This document shows positions 48,501-60,700 of a stretch of DNA of 64,000 nt, one piece after another. The stretch covers positions 45,866,068 to 45,930,067 of the forward strand of contig CM072808.1 in assembly GCA_037013495.1 (NCBI GenBank). Reading direction: 5' to 3'. This DNA comes from Hippophae tibetana. Taxonomy: Eukaryota > Streptophyta > Magnoliopsida > Rosales > Elaeagnaceae. The notes beneath the pieces were generated by a model. That model saw nothing but the letters and a program-made list of their open reading frames with translations. It made no database searches and had not been told where the DNA came from. The position numbers and the translations under genes were made by a program. Numbering within the stretch: the first letter of the stretch is position 1; the number at the start of each line of letters is the position of its first letter.

Positions 48501-51500
48501 TTGATACATATCATGCATCATATTTCATATTAGGTCAATGTTTTTTTAATCTTAGAGAAATACTAGTTGAAATTTTTTTATTGGGTCTGATATAGGACGG
48601 TGCTATGTAAGCGTGAGGATGATAAGAAAGGAGTGAGATTCGGTCAATACACATATGTAAATTCCTATTAGTACCCATACATTGAACCAAGGTTGAGTGC
48701 ATAATATCGTGAACTAGATCTTCCTAATGTGCTTACAATTTACATTATGTTAAAAGCACGAGTGCACAACATCGAACGATAAACAAAGCCATGTAATGTT
48801 CATTTTGAATAAATAAAAACAACGGTTGAGTTACCTATTGTTGTTAAAGATCTAATACGTCACGTTGTTGTTGTTGAAGAACAGTGGCTGGACTGGCAGA
48901 GGGATGAACCGAACCGATGAAGAGATCACGTGACAGGGATGATGAACAGAGGATACGAGAAGGACAATGAACAGAACTACGGCTGGACTGGCATCTGGTG
49001 AAGAGCAAGAGTTGGACGCGACGAGAAATTATTGGACTGGCGAGAGCCGACAACGATAGTGAGAACTAAGACATGCAAATGTGTGATTATGGATAATCTT
49101 TTCTTTCCAGATTAGGGATTTACGGTTTCATAAAAATATTTTTTTTTGTCGTATACATTTTTAAAATGATATATTCTAATATGAAATTGTATATCATAAT
49201 ATATAAATTTGATAAATAATTTCAAGATAATTATATATATATATATATATTTAATTATATTATTATATAGATATTTTAAATATATCAAATTAAATTAAAT
49301 TATAAGAATTTGAATATTTTTAATTTAAATACGAATTAAAATCTCATTAGAATATCAAAATTTAATTTGAATTCGATAGAAATTAATCAATTTTAATAAA
49401 TTTGGTCAATTTTTTTAATTTTTTAAATTAATCGAGTATATTATTCCACCTTAATTACATAAGTACAAAGGGGTTAAAAAAATTATATCATGTAATTAAA
49501 ATTAAAATTATTTATTTAATAAATGATGATATAGTATGAAGATTTTTTTTGTTTAAGTTGATTGATTGATTTATTTTAAATAAATTAAAAATGTAAAATT
49601 ATGAATTTAGGTTATATTTAATTTAAAAATGAAAATATAATATAAAATGAAAATATAATATAAAATGAAAATAGGAATAAAATTTGATTAGATAGTAAAA
49701 TTAAAATAATAATGAATATTAAAATAAAATTTATAAAATTAAAAATAAGAGTTTTTTTATTTTTAAATAAGATAAAATAATAAATAATTATATAAATATA
49801 TGAGAAAAATATAATATTTTAACCTATTTTTGAGAGATATGAGTGTAATGAATATTTTTGTTATTGTTAAAATGTTTTATATTTTATTTTAAAATAATAA
49901 TTAAATTTAAAATATAAATATTACAAATCATTTTTGTTAATCTCAATCAAATAAATAAAAAAACAAAATAAATAAATAAATAAAATAGAATGGAGAGTTG
50001 CTAGGACGAGATGTGTGGATTAGGAATGAGTAAAAAAAATGTGGGTTCGATTATTCGTATCGTCGATTCAGTTTTTATTCGATAAATTTTAGGAAAAAAT
50101 ATGATTTTAGGTAAAAATCGAACGTGAAACAACGAGTACGGTTATACTAATAACCGTACCCGCTCATATATAAAATTAATTTATATATTAATTAATAATT
50201 AGAATTTATTAAGAATTTTTTAAAAAATTTGAAAAAATAGTTTTTTTTTATAATTTTTAATAACCGTTTTGAACTGTTACCCGTAGATAAATAAACGTTC
50301 CAAATCGTAAGACGTTTTCATATTCAAATTTTATAATTCTATTCAAAAATAATTACATCAAAAATCATACTTATAAATACTCGTTTTTATCTCTAATATG
50401 GTCAAAAATCACTCATAAATACTCGTTTTTATCTCTAATATGGACGGGGCATATAATGGAGCCTTGGGTTCTCTATGTCTTTTTGTGTAAATGAAGTATG
50501 AATGCCACATTGATATATGAAGAAAGTATTCTATTTATTTTTATAAATTAAATGTATTAATTATTTTATTTTAAATTAATATATTTGAATTATTTAATTA
50601 TTTATTGTTATAATTTTAGAACAAAACATCTTAAATGTTTTTAAAAAATAATTAATTTATTTAATTTATAAAAAAAATCATCTTACATGAAAAATAATAA
50701 CTAAATTTAAATGAACAATACACGATGAACTCAATACATATCACGGTTTTCTATACAAAGTAAATATAATATTAAGATAAGATTATTATTATTATAATAA
50801 AATATGGATTATTTTTAATATTGATTATATTTTATTGTTATTATTTTTAATAAAATATTTTTATAATACTAATAATTATATTATAATAATATCACTATCC
50901 TTTATAAATTTAAATAGTTTTCAGTGTGTTTTTCTTTGCTTTTACAATTATGTAAAAGAAATAATAATATAATAATATTAAATTAGATAGTTTTTAATAT
51001 TAAATATATTTAAATATTAGTAATTTAATTTAAACAAAATTTAATTTGATAATGTTGAATATGAAATAATACTTAAAAAAATTTATCCATTATTTTTCTC
51101 ACTTATAATTATTTTATTCTTAATTTTATTTTTTATTTTTATTAATAAAATAATTATAAGAGAAGGTATAATGAGAAAAGGAGAAAAGGGGAAAGAGAAA
51201 GAATAGAAAAAAATAAAAAATGTTTTAACTATTTTTTATTAATAAAATATATAATTTTTATTTATCTTTACATAAATCATAATTTTTTAAAATATTAAGT
51301 TTAAATAATATGATTAATAAAACATACATAATATCAAAATAACAACCACTCTAAAAATGAAATTATGAGTTTGTTGGTAACTAGGGATTGCATGCTAATA
51401 TAAAAAATATAATTATAAATTTTTTTATCAACTTTTATAAAGTAAATAATATCAATTTTTTTTGGTAAAAAATATACTAATTAATAAAAAATTATAATCA

Positions 51501-53160
51501 TCGTAAATAAAATATGCGCATTTTATTACCAAAACAAAACCCCGCAATGATTCCTACTAAGCTAGTAACTGGAATCATGGTTGACCACTGCCGTCATTAT
51601 TTAAATTCATGTTTAGAACTCTAGAGATTCTTAGGTAAACAAAATTTTAAAAGTTTTTAAAAATAACTAAAAAAATTATAATTATAAAAACAATACTTTT
51701 ATATTTTTATTATTAATTTTTTTTTACATTATCTTATTTTAAATATCATTTAATTGAAGATCTTTAAATTAAATTATTATTATTTAGATATATTAAATAT
51801 TAAAAAATATCTAATTAAATATTGTTTAATATTATTAAAATATTATTTTTATTATTATAAATTTTAAATATATTATTTTTTATAATTTTTAAAAAAATTA
51901 ACTCTTATAAAAATTTAAATTATTGAGAAAAATTAATTATATTTTACACAAATAATTTAATAATTAAAATTATTATTTTAATATATAATTTTAATATTTA
52001 ATATTATACTAAAATTTATTAAAAGTTAATTTTCTTAAAATATTAAAAAAACTACCATATTTTTATATTGGAATTACGACACTATCTATATTGTCATCGT
52101 ATTATGCAAAAAGTCTATTTTCATAAATTGATACTTGACAATGACTTAAATGGCATATAATTATTAAATAAAAAGTAACTTAATTTTACCGATTAATTAT
52201 TGCATTTTAGGTACAGTTGTTTTTATAAATATGAAAAAAAATTAATATTTTAAAAATTATAATAATAAAAATATTATCTTTATATATATCTTATATATTT
52301 TATTATTAAAAAAATTTAATACATTATTTTAACTCATATAATATTAAATTTATATATTATTATTATTATTATTATTATAAATTATAAAAATATTATTTTA
52401 TTATTACAGTTGGTCAACGTCAAACTACACGACAGGACATAGTACTATGTATTTTTATTACTTGCCGAACCTTTGGAATCTCACGTTTTAAACATTATAA
52501 ACTTTTATAATATTACTTTCTTTATTTTTTTAACGGAGAAAGTCACCTCAATTTTGTAAAAATATCAGTAGATAACGCATATTATAGCTTGTACCCTAGT
52601 TCAGATGGAGAGAGAGAATCCAACACTCAAACTATATCCATTCAAATGCCACCAATAACTATAAATTTTATAATTAGTATTGATTTCAAGTGAGTTATGC
52701 TTGGTAATATTAATTACTTGAAAAGAATGACGAAAGTATAATTTTTTTTATTAAATCTTTAAATTTAGTATCATAGATATATTAATTATTAAAAATTAAA
52801 AATAAAACACATAAATATAATTTATTTAAAAATCCATCTATATTCTAAATTAATTATAACTTAAAATGATATTTAAGATACATATTGATTCAAAAAATAT
52901 ATACATCTATATTCACAGTGTTTTATTTATAATATTTTAAAAAAAATTCAATTTCTAATACATGTTTTAATAATTTACATACTTAAAAATTACTAATTTT
53001 TTTTTTGTATATTTATATACTTTATATCATTATTATCTTTATTTAACGTTACTATCTTATTATAATATAAGTATAAATGCACGTGAATATTTTATATTTA
53101 TTTAACATTTAAAATTAATTAAAGTTAGTTAACCACTCAGATAAAAGAACGAGTATACAA
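45568..53160. other. Long AT-rich intergenic desert
   Basis: About 7.6 kb with no gene I can support. Short-lived ORFs exist (for example 47753-48046 minus, 97 codons) but have no recognisable motif, and the AT-rich composition explains them. Islands of different composition are at 47220-47560, 48580-49080 and 50030-50450. They have short GTACGG/CCGTAC-type repeats or repeated GGCTGGACTGGCA and are probably transposon debris. Confidence 0.6.
50358..50443. repeat. Tandem duplication, 44 + 42 bp
   Basis: Two adjacent units share TACTCGTTTTTATCTCTAAT and TCAAAAATCA; they differ by a 2-bp indel. The unit lies at the end of a GTACGG-rich patch that begins around 50030. Confidence 0.85.
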
Positions 53161-53202
53161 AAGTTTAAAAAATATATATAAAAGGAACCGAAGAATGGAA
53201 GC

Positions 53203-53210
53203 TATATAAA
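53203..53210 (+). promoter_or_regulatory. TATA box candidate of the J-like gene
   Basis: TATATAAA, followed by a C/T-rich stretch (CTCCTCTCCGTCTCTGCC near 53222) typical of a plant transcription start and leader. The leader to the ATG at 53615 would be close to 400 bases. Confidence 0.4.
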
Positions 53211-53614
53211 TATGATCCCAACTCCTCTCCGTCTCTGCCTTTACCTCCCCCTTCTTCTACGTCGTCCCTGTGGACTAATTGACTCAATGAAGAGGTACAG
53301 AGAGGCTTTTTACTATTTCACCCCCGAAGTTCATTAATTCACTCCTCACTACAAGACAAAGCCTACCATTTAAATCACACCACATGATGCTACTTCCTAT
53401 ATACCTACAGTTTTCCGCCAAAATAATTAATTAAAATAAATAAATAATTAATTATTTACACTTGAAAATTCCAATTTTGCCCATCAACTAATTGTCCTAA
53501 CTCAGTCTCAGATCAGAAAATGATTGTTAATTCCGACACAACCAGTGTCTACTTTCGTCCAACTACATAAAAAGTCCACTCCTCTAACTCTCTTTTGCCC
53601 TCGTCCTCTCAACA

Positions 53615-55393
53615 ATGTCCGAACTTTCAGCCCAAACCAGTGACTCAGTGAGCGAGCGAGCGAGCGACTTAGAGAAAAGAACAATGGAGCCCGACAATAA
53701 CAACTCCGAAGCAAAGCGATGGCTTAGCACAGCTGTAAAGCTTCTAAATTTTCGTGACCTTCGTGGTACTCGGGGCTTTGCGATTCGTGCCCTAGAATCT
53801 GACCCGAGACTTGAAGGTGCTGAGCAAATTATCGCTTTGGCAGAAGTACTTCTCGCTGGTAGTTCTCGGATCGGCGATGATCAACAACTTTGCGATTATT
53901 ATGCTGTGTTACAAGTCCCTCGTCATACTCAGAACCTAGAACTCATCGCTTCTCAGTATCGACGATTTGCTCTTCTTTTGAGCCCTAATGTTAATCGTCT
54001 TCCTATTGCTGACGAGGCTTTTAATTTGGTCTCTGAAGCTTGGGTAGTGCTCTCTAACCATTCGAAGAAAGTCCTCTATGATAATGAGTTGAATATTTGT
54101 TATTCTCGACTTGGGTTCGGTTCTCCTTCTGGGTTAACCCATCAGTTGCATCATCATGAACCACCACAACAACAACAACAAAACCATTTTCCATTTTTAC
54201 AACCTCAGCCACAGCCACAGCTGCCGCCACAGCTACATCAACAGTCACAGCCACAGCTACAGCTACAGCCACATCAACAGCCACAGCCACAACTGCCGCC
54301 ACAGCTACATCCACAGCCACAGCCACAGCCACAGTTGCAGCTTCATCAACAACTACAGCTACATCCTCAGGCGCCATTAAATTCTCAACAGCCACAGCAA
54401 GAGCATCATCATCAGCAACATGAAGAACAAGAACAGATGAGAAGAAGCCCTAGGAGGACTCATGAAGAAGAAAGGCCGAATCTTAACAATGTAGCCGAGT
54501 CGCCTCAGCAAGTTCGGCAGACGACTCGAGTGAGTGAGCAAGAGCCCACTAGGGTCTATGAAAGTCCACCTACTCGGGCGAGTCAGGTGGTGGGCCTGGG
54601 GGAGGGCGAGTCGTCTTCAGAAATCGGACCGAGTTTCTGGACGGCATGTCCGTACTGTTATATTCTGTATGAGTACCCACATGGATACGAAGAGTGTGCG
54701 CTTCTGTGTCAGAGCTGCAAGAGGGCATTCCAAGCGGTTATGATGCAGTCACCGCCGGTGACGGATAATGGGGACGTTTACTTTTGTTCTTGGGGTTTTT
54801 TCCCATTGGGGTTTTCTGGGAATGCTAAAGATTTAGGGGATTCTTCATCTAATTGGATGCCATTTACGCCTATTTTTGCTTGTCCTTTACAACCGAAAGC
54901 AAAGAAGGGAAGATCGTCACCAAAGTTCATTTACAATGATGACGATGATGACATTTTTGTGGAAATATCAGAGGAGAGTGATGATTCTGATGAAGATTGG
55001 GGGAGAGGGAAAAAGAGGGCAAAAAAATCGAGGACAAGGGGTTCATCGGCAAGAGTTGCCAAGAGAATGCCTGCTGTAACTAAAAATGGGGGCACTGATG
55101 AAGTTCCTGATGGAGTGTCGAAAGTGATATCTGCTGGAGCTGGAGTGGGGACAGGGGCGAGTGGGGTTGCTGCGAAGAAGAAAGGGAAGGCAAAGTGGGG
55201 TAGATTAGATTTGAATGTGGAGTTTAGTAATGAGGTAGAGGAGCCTGCACCGGGGACGAGCGGAGGTATTGTGAGAAGGAATAGGGATGAAGATAATATT
55301 GAAGGCATTGGGTTTTTTGAGGGTCTTGATGAGTTCTTGAGCAGTTTGCCTATACTGAATGCTGTTGGGGATGACAAGGCTAAGGCTTCTTAA
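53615..55393 (+). CDS. J-like domain, Gln-rich, zinc-ribbon nuclear protein
   Basis: Single exon, 592 residues, ending with tandem TAA stops. Residues 24-80 form the helical region that precedes the J domain in this plant family (RWLSTAVKLLNFRDLRGTRG). A J-type fold follows at 94-159 (DYYAVLQV to KKVLYDNEL), but the HPD loop needed to stimulate Hsp70 reads Ser-Pro-Asn (123-125), so classic co-chaperone activity is doubtful. Then come a Gln/Pro/His-rich tract (about 183-270), a zinc-ribbon-like CPYC (345-348) with CQSC (365-368), an acidic patch with Lys/Arg-rich likely nuclear signals (about 447-490), and an EAR-like LDLNVEF near 531. Family relatives are uncharacterised J proteins. The ATG at 53684 (Met24, AACAATGG context) aligns with usual family starts and may be the real one. 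Confidence 0.88.
   Translation: MSELSAQTSDSVSERASDLEKRTMEPDNNNSEAKRWLSTAVKLLNFRDLRGTRGFAIRALESDPRLEGAEQIIALAEVLLAGSSRIGDDQQLCDYYAVLQVPRHTQNLELIASQYRRFALLLSPNVNRLPIADEAFNLVSEAWVVLSNHSKKVLYDNELNICYSRLGFGSPSGLTHQLHHHEPPQQQQQNHFPFLQPQPQPQLPPQLHQQSQPQLQLQPHQQPQPQLPPQLHPQPQPQPQLQLHQQLQLHPQAPLNSQQPQQEHHHQQHEEQEQMRRSPRRTHEEERPNLNNVAESPQQVRQTTRVSEQEPTRVYESPPTRASQVVGLGEGESSSEIGPSFWTACPYCYILYEYPHGYEECALLCQSCKRAFQAVMMQSPPVTDNGDVYFCSWGFFPLGFSGNAKDLGDSSSNWMPFTPIFACPLQPKAKKGRSSPKFIYNDDDDDIFVEISEESDDSDEDWGRGKKRAKKSRTRGSSARVAKRMPAVTKNGGTDEVPDGVSKVISAGAGVGTGASGVAAKKKGKAKWGRLDLNVEFSNEVEEPAPGTSGGIVRRNRDEDNIEGIGFFEGLDEFLSSLPILNAVGDDKAKAS
54160..54420 (+). repeat. CAG/CAA/CCACAG repeat tract coding poly-Gln/Pro
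   Basis: Dense imperfect repeats of CAGCCACAG and CAGCTACAG encode alternating Gln-Pro and Gln-Leu. The same periodicity creates long open frames on both strands here (for example an Ala/Val-rich one on the minus strand), which are artefacts. The tract is likely length-polymorphic. Confidence 0.9.
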
Positions 55394-57412
55394 TAATGTA
55401 AGAGAGGCACTTTTGTAACTTATGTTGGATGATGTGTTGTAGTTCCTTTTATATTGTCTGTGTAGTGATGTAGAGCTCTTTTGCATTACATCTGATAGCT
55501 TTCGGTTGTTTTAGCATTTTATACTTTGCATCTTCTTGAGGAGATTATTATGTAGTGCAAATCATGTTCTAATTTCAATCTCAATAGGATTTAACCTGGT
55601 TCAAGATAACAGGTTTGAACTTTTAAATGAACCTTGAGTTTTGACTATACAAATCGGTGGATATCTCTTCTCAGTTTATGCTATGTTATCGTAGACAGCT
55701 TAGGAAAGGTGCTCTTTGATTGGAAATTAATGGATTTGATGTTTGTCTGTCCTGGTGTGAAGGTGTTTATTCACAAATTTTTAATTGGGATCCTATAAGA
55801 ATGAGTTTTCTATAGTTGGAATACCATGAAGTTATTTGAAATGTGAACTATTGAGTGACTAGTTGTTCTATACGTTGTGAAAACCTTTGTTAGTACTCAT
55901 GTGCTAGTATGTAAAGGTAGGGGATATATGTAAGGGGTTGGGTACCGACTGGTGTCTTATCCTTAGAAAAGTTACATAAAAGTGTTATATTTTTTAGGGA
56001 CATCAGAAGTCATTCTTTTGAAAAATTGTACAATTTAGTTCAAAAGGACCATAAAAGGATAAGTTTAACTAAATTTTGATCAAGTTTGACCAATGTAAAA
56101 CAGTAATGAATAATTTTTTTTTAAAATGGTAAACTTATTATTTTGTAATCGCAATTCTCACGTGCATTTCATTTCACATTTTTTATAAATGGTATACCCT
56201 TATAATTTTGGTACTAATTTGTACCTTTGTAAAAAGTTAAGGTACAATGTAAAACTTTTACCCATATCTAATGCTACTGCCATGCCTTACAGTTTCTTAT
56301 TGTATTCTGCATTTTTTTCCCCTATGAGAAGTGTTGAGTTTACCTGAATTTAGTCCATCCTTTATTGTTCATTGCTAAATTTTAATAATTACTTGATTTT
56401 TCTGAACACCTAGCTGATTGTTTTGGAAGCAGGTATAGCATGCTAGGGTTTTCAATCTCAAACTTAGATTGCTGCAAGCTGGTTTTTCTGGGTTACTTAA
56501 ACCCAGACGCTAGGGGGGTTAACTTGAAGGCGTACAATAATTTTGTTTGAGGACTTTCATGTGCTGCATTGCATATTTGAACTAGGTCATGATTCCCGTG
56601 CTTATCTTTGTATCCTATATACATATTGGTTACTGCCATTAGGTCCTGTTTTTTTTTTTTTTTTGGTTGATCCTTGAGGCATGTGATTTTCTACTAAATT
56701 ATAGTCTCATAAGTTAATTCTATGGAAGTTTGACTCCCATTCAAAAAAGTGGAGATAGTTTACCAGATGAAATCAGTTTACATAGGTCGTCGAGAATCCA
56801 GGCTGTTATTTAAAATTGAAGGATAAGAAAGGAAACTCAATTGCAAGGCTTTCAAGGAGTGATTGTTGAAGTGAATAGCTTGAACATCCAGCAAAATAAG
56901 GTCATTAGATTGGCTATTACTTCTCTCATTTCCCCTCTTTGTCTGCATTGCACATTAGAGAGACTGTTTTTTATGATGTTTCCTTTACGGTTTGCTTTGT
57001 TGGATGGTTTGACATGGGGTTCCTTAGGAATCTGTTAGATAAGGCTTTCCGTGAAAGTGACTATTGGGACAAATTATTCTTGCATCATATGTATGCTAGA
57101 AAAGTTGCTCGTCTCGACGTGTCAGACTTTAATTGGAAGAAACGGTTGGACCCACTTTTATTTTCCAATCATGTTCTGCCACTTTAACTATCTTAAATAC
57201 CTTTTACATATAAACATGTTATAAATGTTTTATAAATAGAATGATCTTTGGTGAATATCCACACATTAAGTTAATTGTTCTAGTTTTTTTTTCTAATCTT
57301 TCTTTGTAAAATATCGAATCTCAAACACAACTCGTATTTGTTAGGAAAGAAAAATCACGTAGTGAGATGGTTGGAGGCCAAATTTGCTCTTGTCGGAAGT
57401 ACTTAATGCTTA
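55394..57412. other. 3 prime flank of the J-like gene and intergenic DNA
   Basis: The first few hundred bases look like a 3 prime UTR. An open stretch 56939-57187 includes an aromatic, charged run (RESDYWDKLFLHHMYARK) but no family was recognised and no splice structure could be built. No other gene seen up to the retrotransposon. Confidence 0.5.
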
Positions 57413-57722
57413 TGAAGAAAAAACAAGAAATAACTCTACAGAAAAGAGTTCTCTAGTTTGTATTATTTTCTTCATGTTTTCATTACAATTGTATAGCTAT
57501 TTATAAGGAAATTTTATTCCTTCAATTACTCTTTAAATTAAGCATTCCTTGTTTTACTCCTTGAATTAAGGATTCCTTGTTTTACTCCTTGAATTAAGGA
57601 TCCCTTGTTTTACTCCTTGAATTAAGGATTCCTTGTTTTACTCCTTGAATTAAGCTCCTTGTTTTATTCCTTGAATTAAGGTCCTTGTGTTTATTCTTTG
57701 AATTAAGAACTAATATCCAATA
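57413..57722 (-). repeat. Element B 3 prime LTR
   Basis: Contains in element sense a TATA box (TTATAAATAG, complement near 57498-57508) and about five imperfect tandem units of 28-29 bp built on CCTTGAATTAAGGATTCC (57535-57690). Tandem enhancer boxes in U3 control stress-induced transcription in tobacco copia elements; a similar role here is inference. Confidence 0.9.
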
Positions 57723-57729
57723 CTCCCCC

Positions 57730-60700
57730 TCAAGCTGGATCCAGAAGATTTATGGATCCAAGCTTGGACAAAAGTCGTTGAAATTGATGAGAAGCCAAGG
57801 GCTTGGTGAAGATGTCAGCCAGTTGGTCGAAGCTTTTTGTATAATGTGTCTGAATCACCTGTGATTGAACTTGTTCACGAACGTAATGACAATCAACTTC
57901 AATGTGTTTCGTCCTCTCGTGAAACACTGGGTTTGATGCTATATGCATAGCTGCCTGATTGTCACAAAATAAGGACATAGGAAGAGTTGTAGGAACACCT
58001 AAATCACACAGAAGACCTTTAAGCCATATCAACTCACACGCAGTTGAAGCCATTGCACGATACTCTGCTTCGGCACTTGATCTGGCAATCACAGTTTGCT
58101 TCTTACTCTTCCATGTGACCAAGTTTCCACCGACAAATGTACAGTAGCCAGTGGTGGACTTGCGATCAATTGCATTCCCTGCCCAATCAGCATCACAATA
58201 CCCCATGATTTGTGTGTTGTCATTCTTCTTCATGATAATACCACGACCCACTGATCCTTTTAAGTAGCGTAAGATCCTTTTAACAAGGGTCAAATGCTCA
58301 AGTGTTGGGGAGTGCATGAATTGGCTCACAATACTTACAGAATATGTGATGTCAGGTCTGGTGATTGTTAGGTAGATCAACTTACCAACCAGTCGTTGGT
58401 AATAACTTATATCCCTGAGTGGCGTGCCCTTCAAGCTAGGTTTGAGCTTGCTGTCAAGAGGGGTAATGGCTGGTTTAGCATCGCTCATGTTAGCTTCCTT
58501 AAGCAAATCTAGGATATATTTCCTTTGGTTAAGAAAGAGTCCCTTGTGCGAGGTTGCCATTTCTATACCAAGAAAGTACTTCAATATCCCAAGGTCTTTA
58601 ATTACAAACCTTTGTTTGAGGGACTGTTTGAGGTTGAAAATCTCGTCAGCATTATCACCTGTAATTATCAGATCATCTACATAAATCAGCACAACCAATT
58701 TGCCCATAGCTCCTGTGCGAACAAATAGTGAGGAATCGGCATTGCTGCTTTTGAAACCAACACTAGTGAGAACTGAGCTTAGCTTGGCATACCAAGCTCG
58801 TGGGGACTGTTTCAAACCATAAATGGATTTGTGCAATTTGCACACTAAATCCAGTTCATTGCTTTGAGGATGCCCAGGTGGCAATTTCATATAGACTTCT
58901 TCTTTGAGATCACCATGCAAAAATGCATTCTTCACATCCATTTGGTACATAGACCACCCCTTGTTTACAGCCACAGACAGTAACACTCTTACCGTGTTCA
59001 TTTTTGCAACAGGTGCAAATGTTTCTTTGTAATCCACCTCGAATGTTTGAGTGAATCCCCGAGCCACCAATCTTGCTTTATACCTCTCAATTGATCCATC
59101 TGACTTGAATTTGAGCTTATAGATCCATTTGCAACCCACAACTTTCTTGCCTTTTGGAAGTTTGGTGATGCTCCATGTGTTGTGTTGATCTAGGGCTTTA
59201 AGTTCTTCTTGCATGGCTTCCTTCCACACCTCTTGGCTGTTGGCCTCATGAAAGTTTTGAGGCTCACTGTAACTCGATATAGTGCTGAGGAATGCGGCAT
59301 GGGTTGGTGTCACTCTCTTATATGACACATAATTTGAGATGGGATGTGTGGGTTTGTAGGTGACAAAGTCTTGAAGTCTTGTGGGAGGTTGCCTAACACG
59401 CATTGGATTACGTCGTGGAGCAGAAGGAGTTATCTCACACTCGTTCACATCTTGTACCATATTGTGAGGATCATCTTGATTATCACCATCTTCATGCAGT
59501 GTACCATTAAGACGAGACCCTTCATTGTTACTTTCAGTGAGAAATGCATCAATGTTGACATGGCTGGGATCTTGTTGTTGTGGAGCCTCAAGTTCGATTC
59601 TTGGTAATGGAAACACATCCAAGATGTCATCCCCTTGACTTGTGATTTCATGTGACTTGCTAAAAAAAGGGTTAGTTTCATAAAATCGAACATCTTTAGA
59701 CACAATTAATCTCCTAAGTTGGGGATCATAATACTTATATCCCTTTTGTGTAGATGAATAACCAAGAAAAATACATTTAACAGCTCTAGGATCCAATTTA
59801 TCTCGATGATGAGATTGAATATGTACAAAACAGATGCAACCAAAGACTCTAAGGTGTGAAAGGTTAATTTTCCTTCCTTTCATGACCTCTAGAGGAGACT
59901 TGAAATCTAAGACTCGACTGGGTAATCTATTGATGATGTAAGCAGCTGCCATAACCCCTTGGGACCAGAATCTCTTTGGTACATTCATTTGTAGCATTAA
60001 TGCTCTAGTTTTTTCAAGTAAGTCCCGATTTTTGCGTTCAGCTACACCATTTTGTTGAGGTGTGCCAACACAACTTGTTTGATGCATAATGCCATGAATG
60101 CTCAAATATTGTTTCATGATATGGGACATGTATTCGGTGCCATTGTCAGACCTTAAGGTTTGAATTTTAGAAGAAAAGTGATTTTTAACAAGATTATGAA
60201 AGTCCTTAAATACTTCCATAACTTCATTTTTAGACTTTAAAAGATATAACCATGTGACTCGAGAGAAATCATCAACAAAAATCACAAAATACTTATAACC
60301 ATCAAAAGATTCATTAATTGGTCCCCATACATCTGAATGAACTAGTTCAAAACACTTACTAGCCCTAGACAAGGAAGAATTAAAAGGCAATCTAGTGGCC
60401 TTAGACAAGTGGCAAGTTTCACATGCAATTTCATCATTTCCTAAGTTTGGAAATAAAGTTGACAAAATTGGTAGAGAAGGGTGAGCTAAACGTTGATGCC
60501 ACAATTGATTATCTTGGATAGGATTAAACTTAGCTTGAAACCCTCTGGGATTGCTCTTGGATATGTAATAGAGACCATCTAAGTAAAACCCTTCACCAAT
60601 CGTCTTTTTGGTGACACAATCCTGAAAAATGACATTGTGAGGAGAAAAAATGGCTAAGCAATTCAAGGTATTTGTGATTTTTCCTACAGACAGAAGTTGG

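Noticed and set aside
54054..54395. Ala/Val-rich open frame on the minus strand inside the J-like gene
   Set aside because: It mirrors the CAG/CCACAG repeat tract of the real plus-strand coding sequence; low-complexity repeats keep all frames open.
54931..55377. 148-codon minus-strand frame opposite the end of the J-like gene
   Set aside because: Shadow of the acidic and Gly/Lys-rich plus-strand coding region; no recognisable domain or start context.
56939..57187. Possible small gene with RESDYWDKLFLHHMYARK
   Set aside because: No homologous family came to mind, no flanking exons or conserved start could be found, and it lies in the 3 prime flank of another gene.
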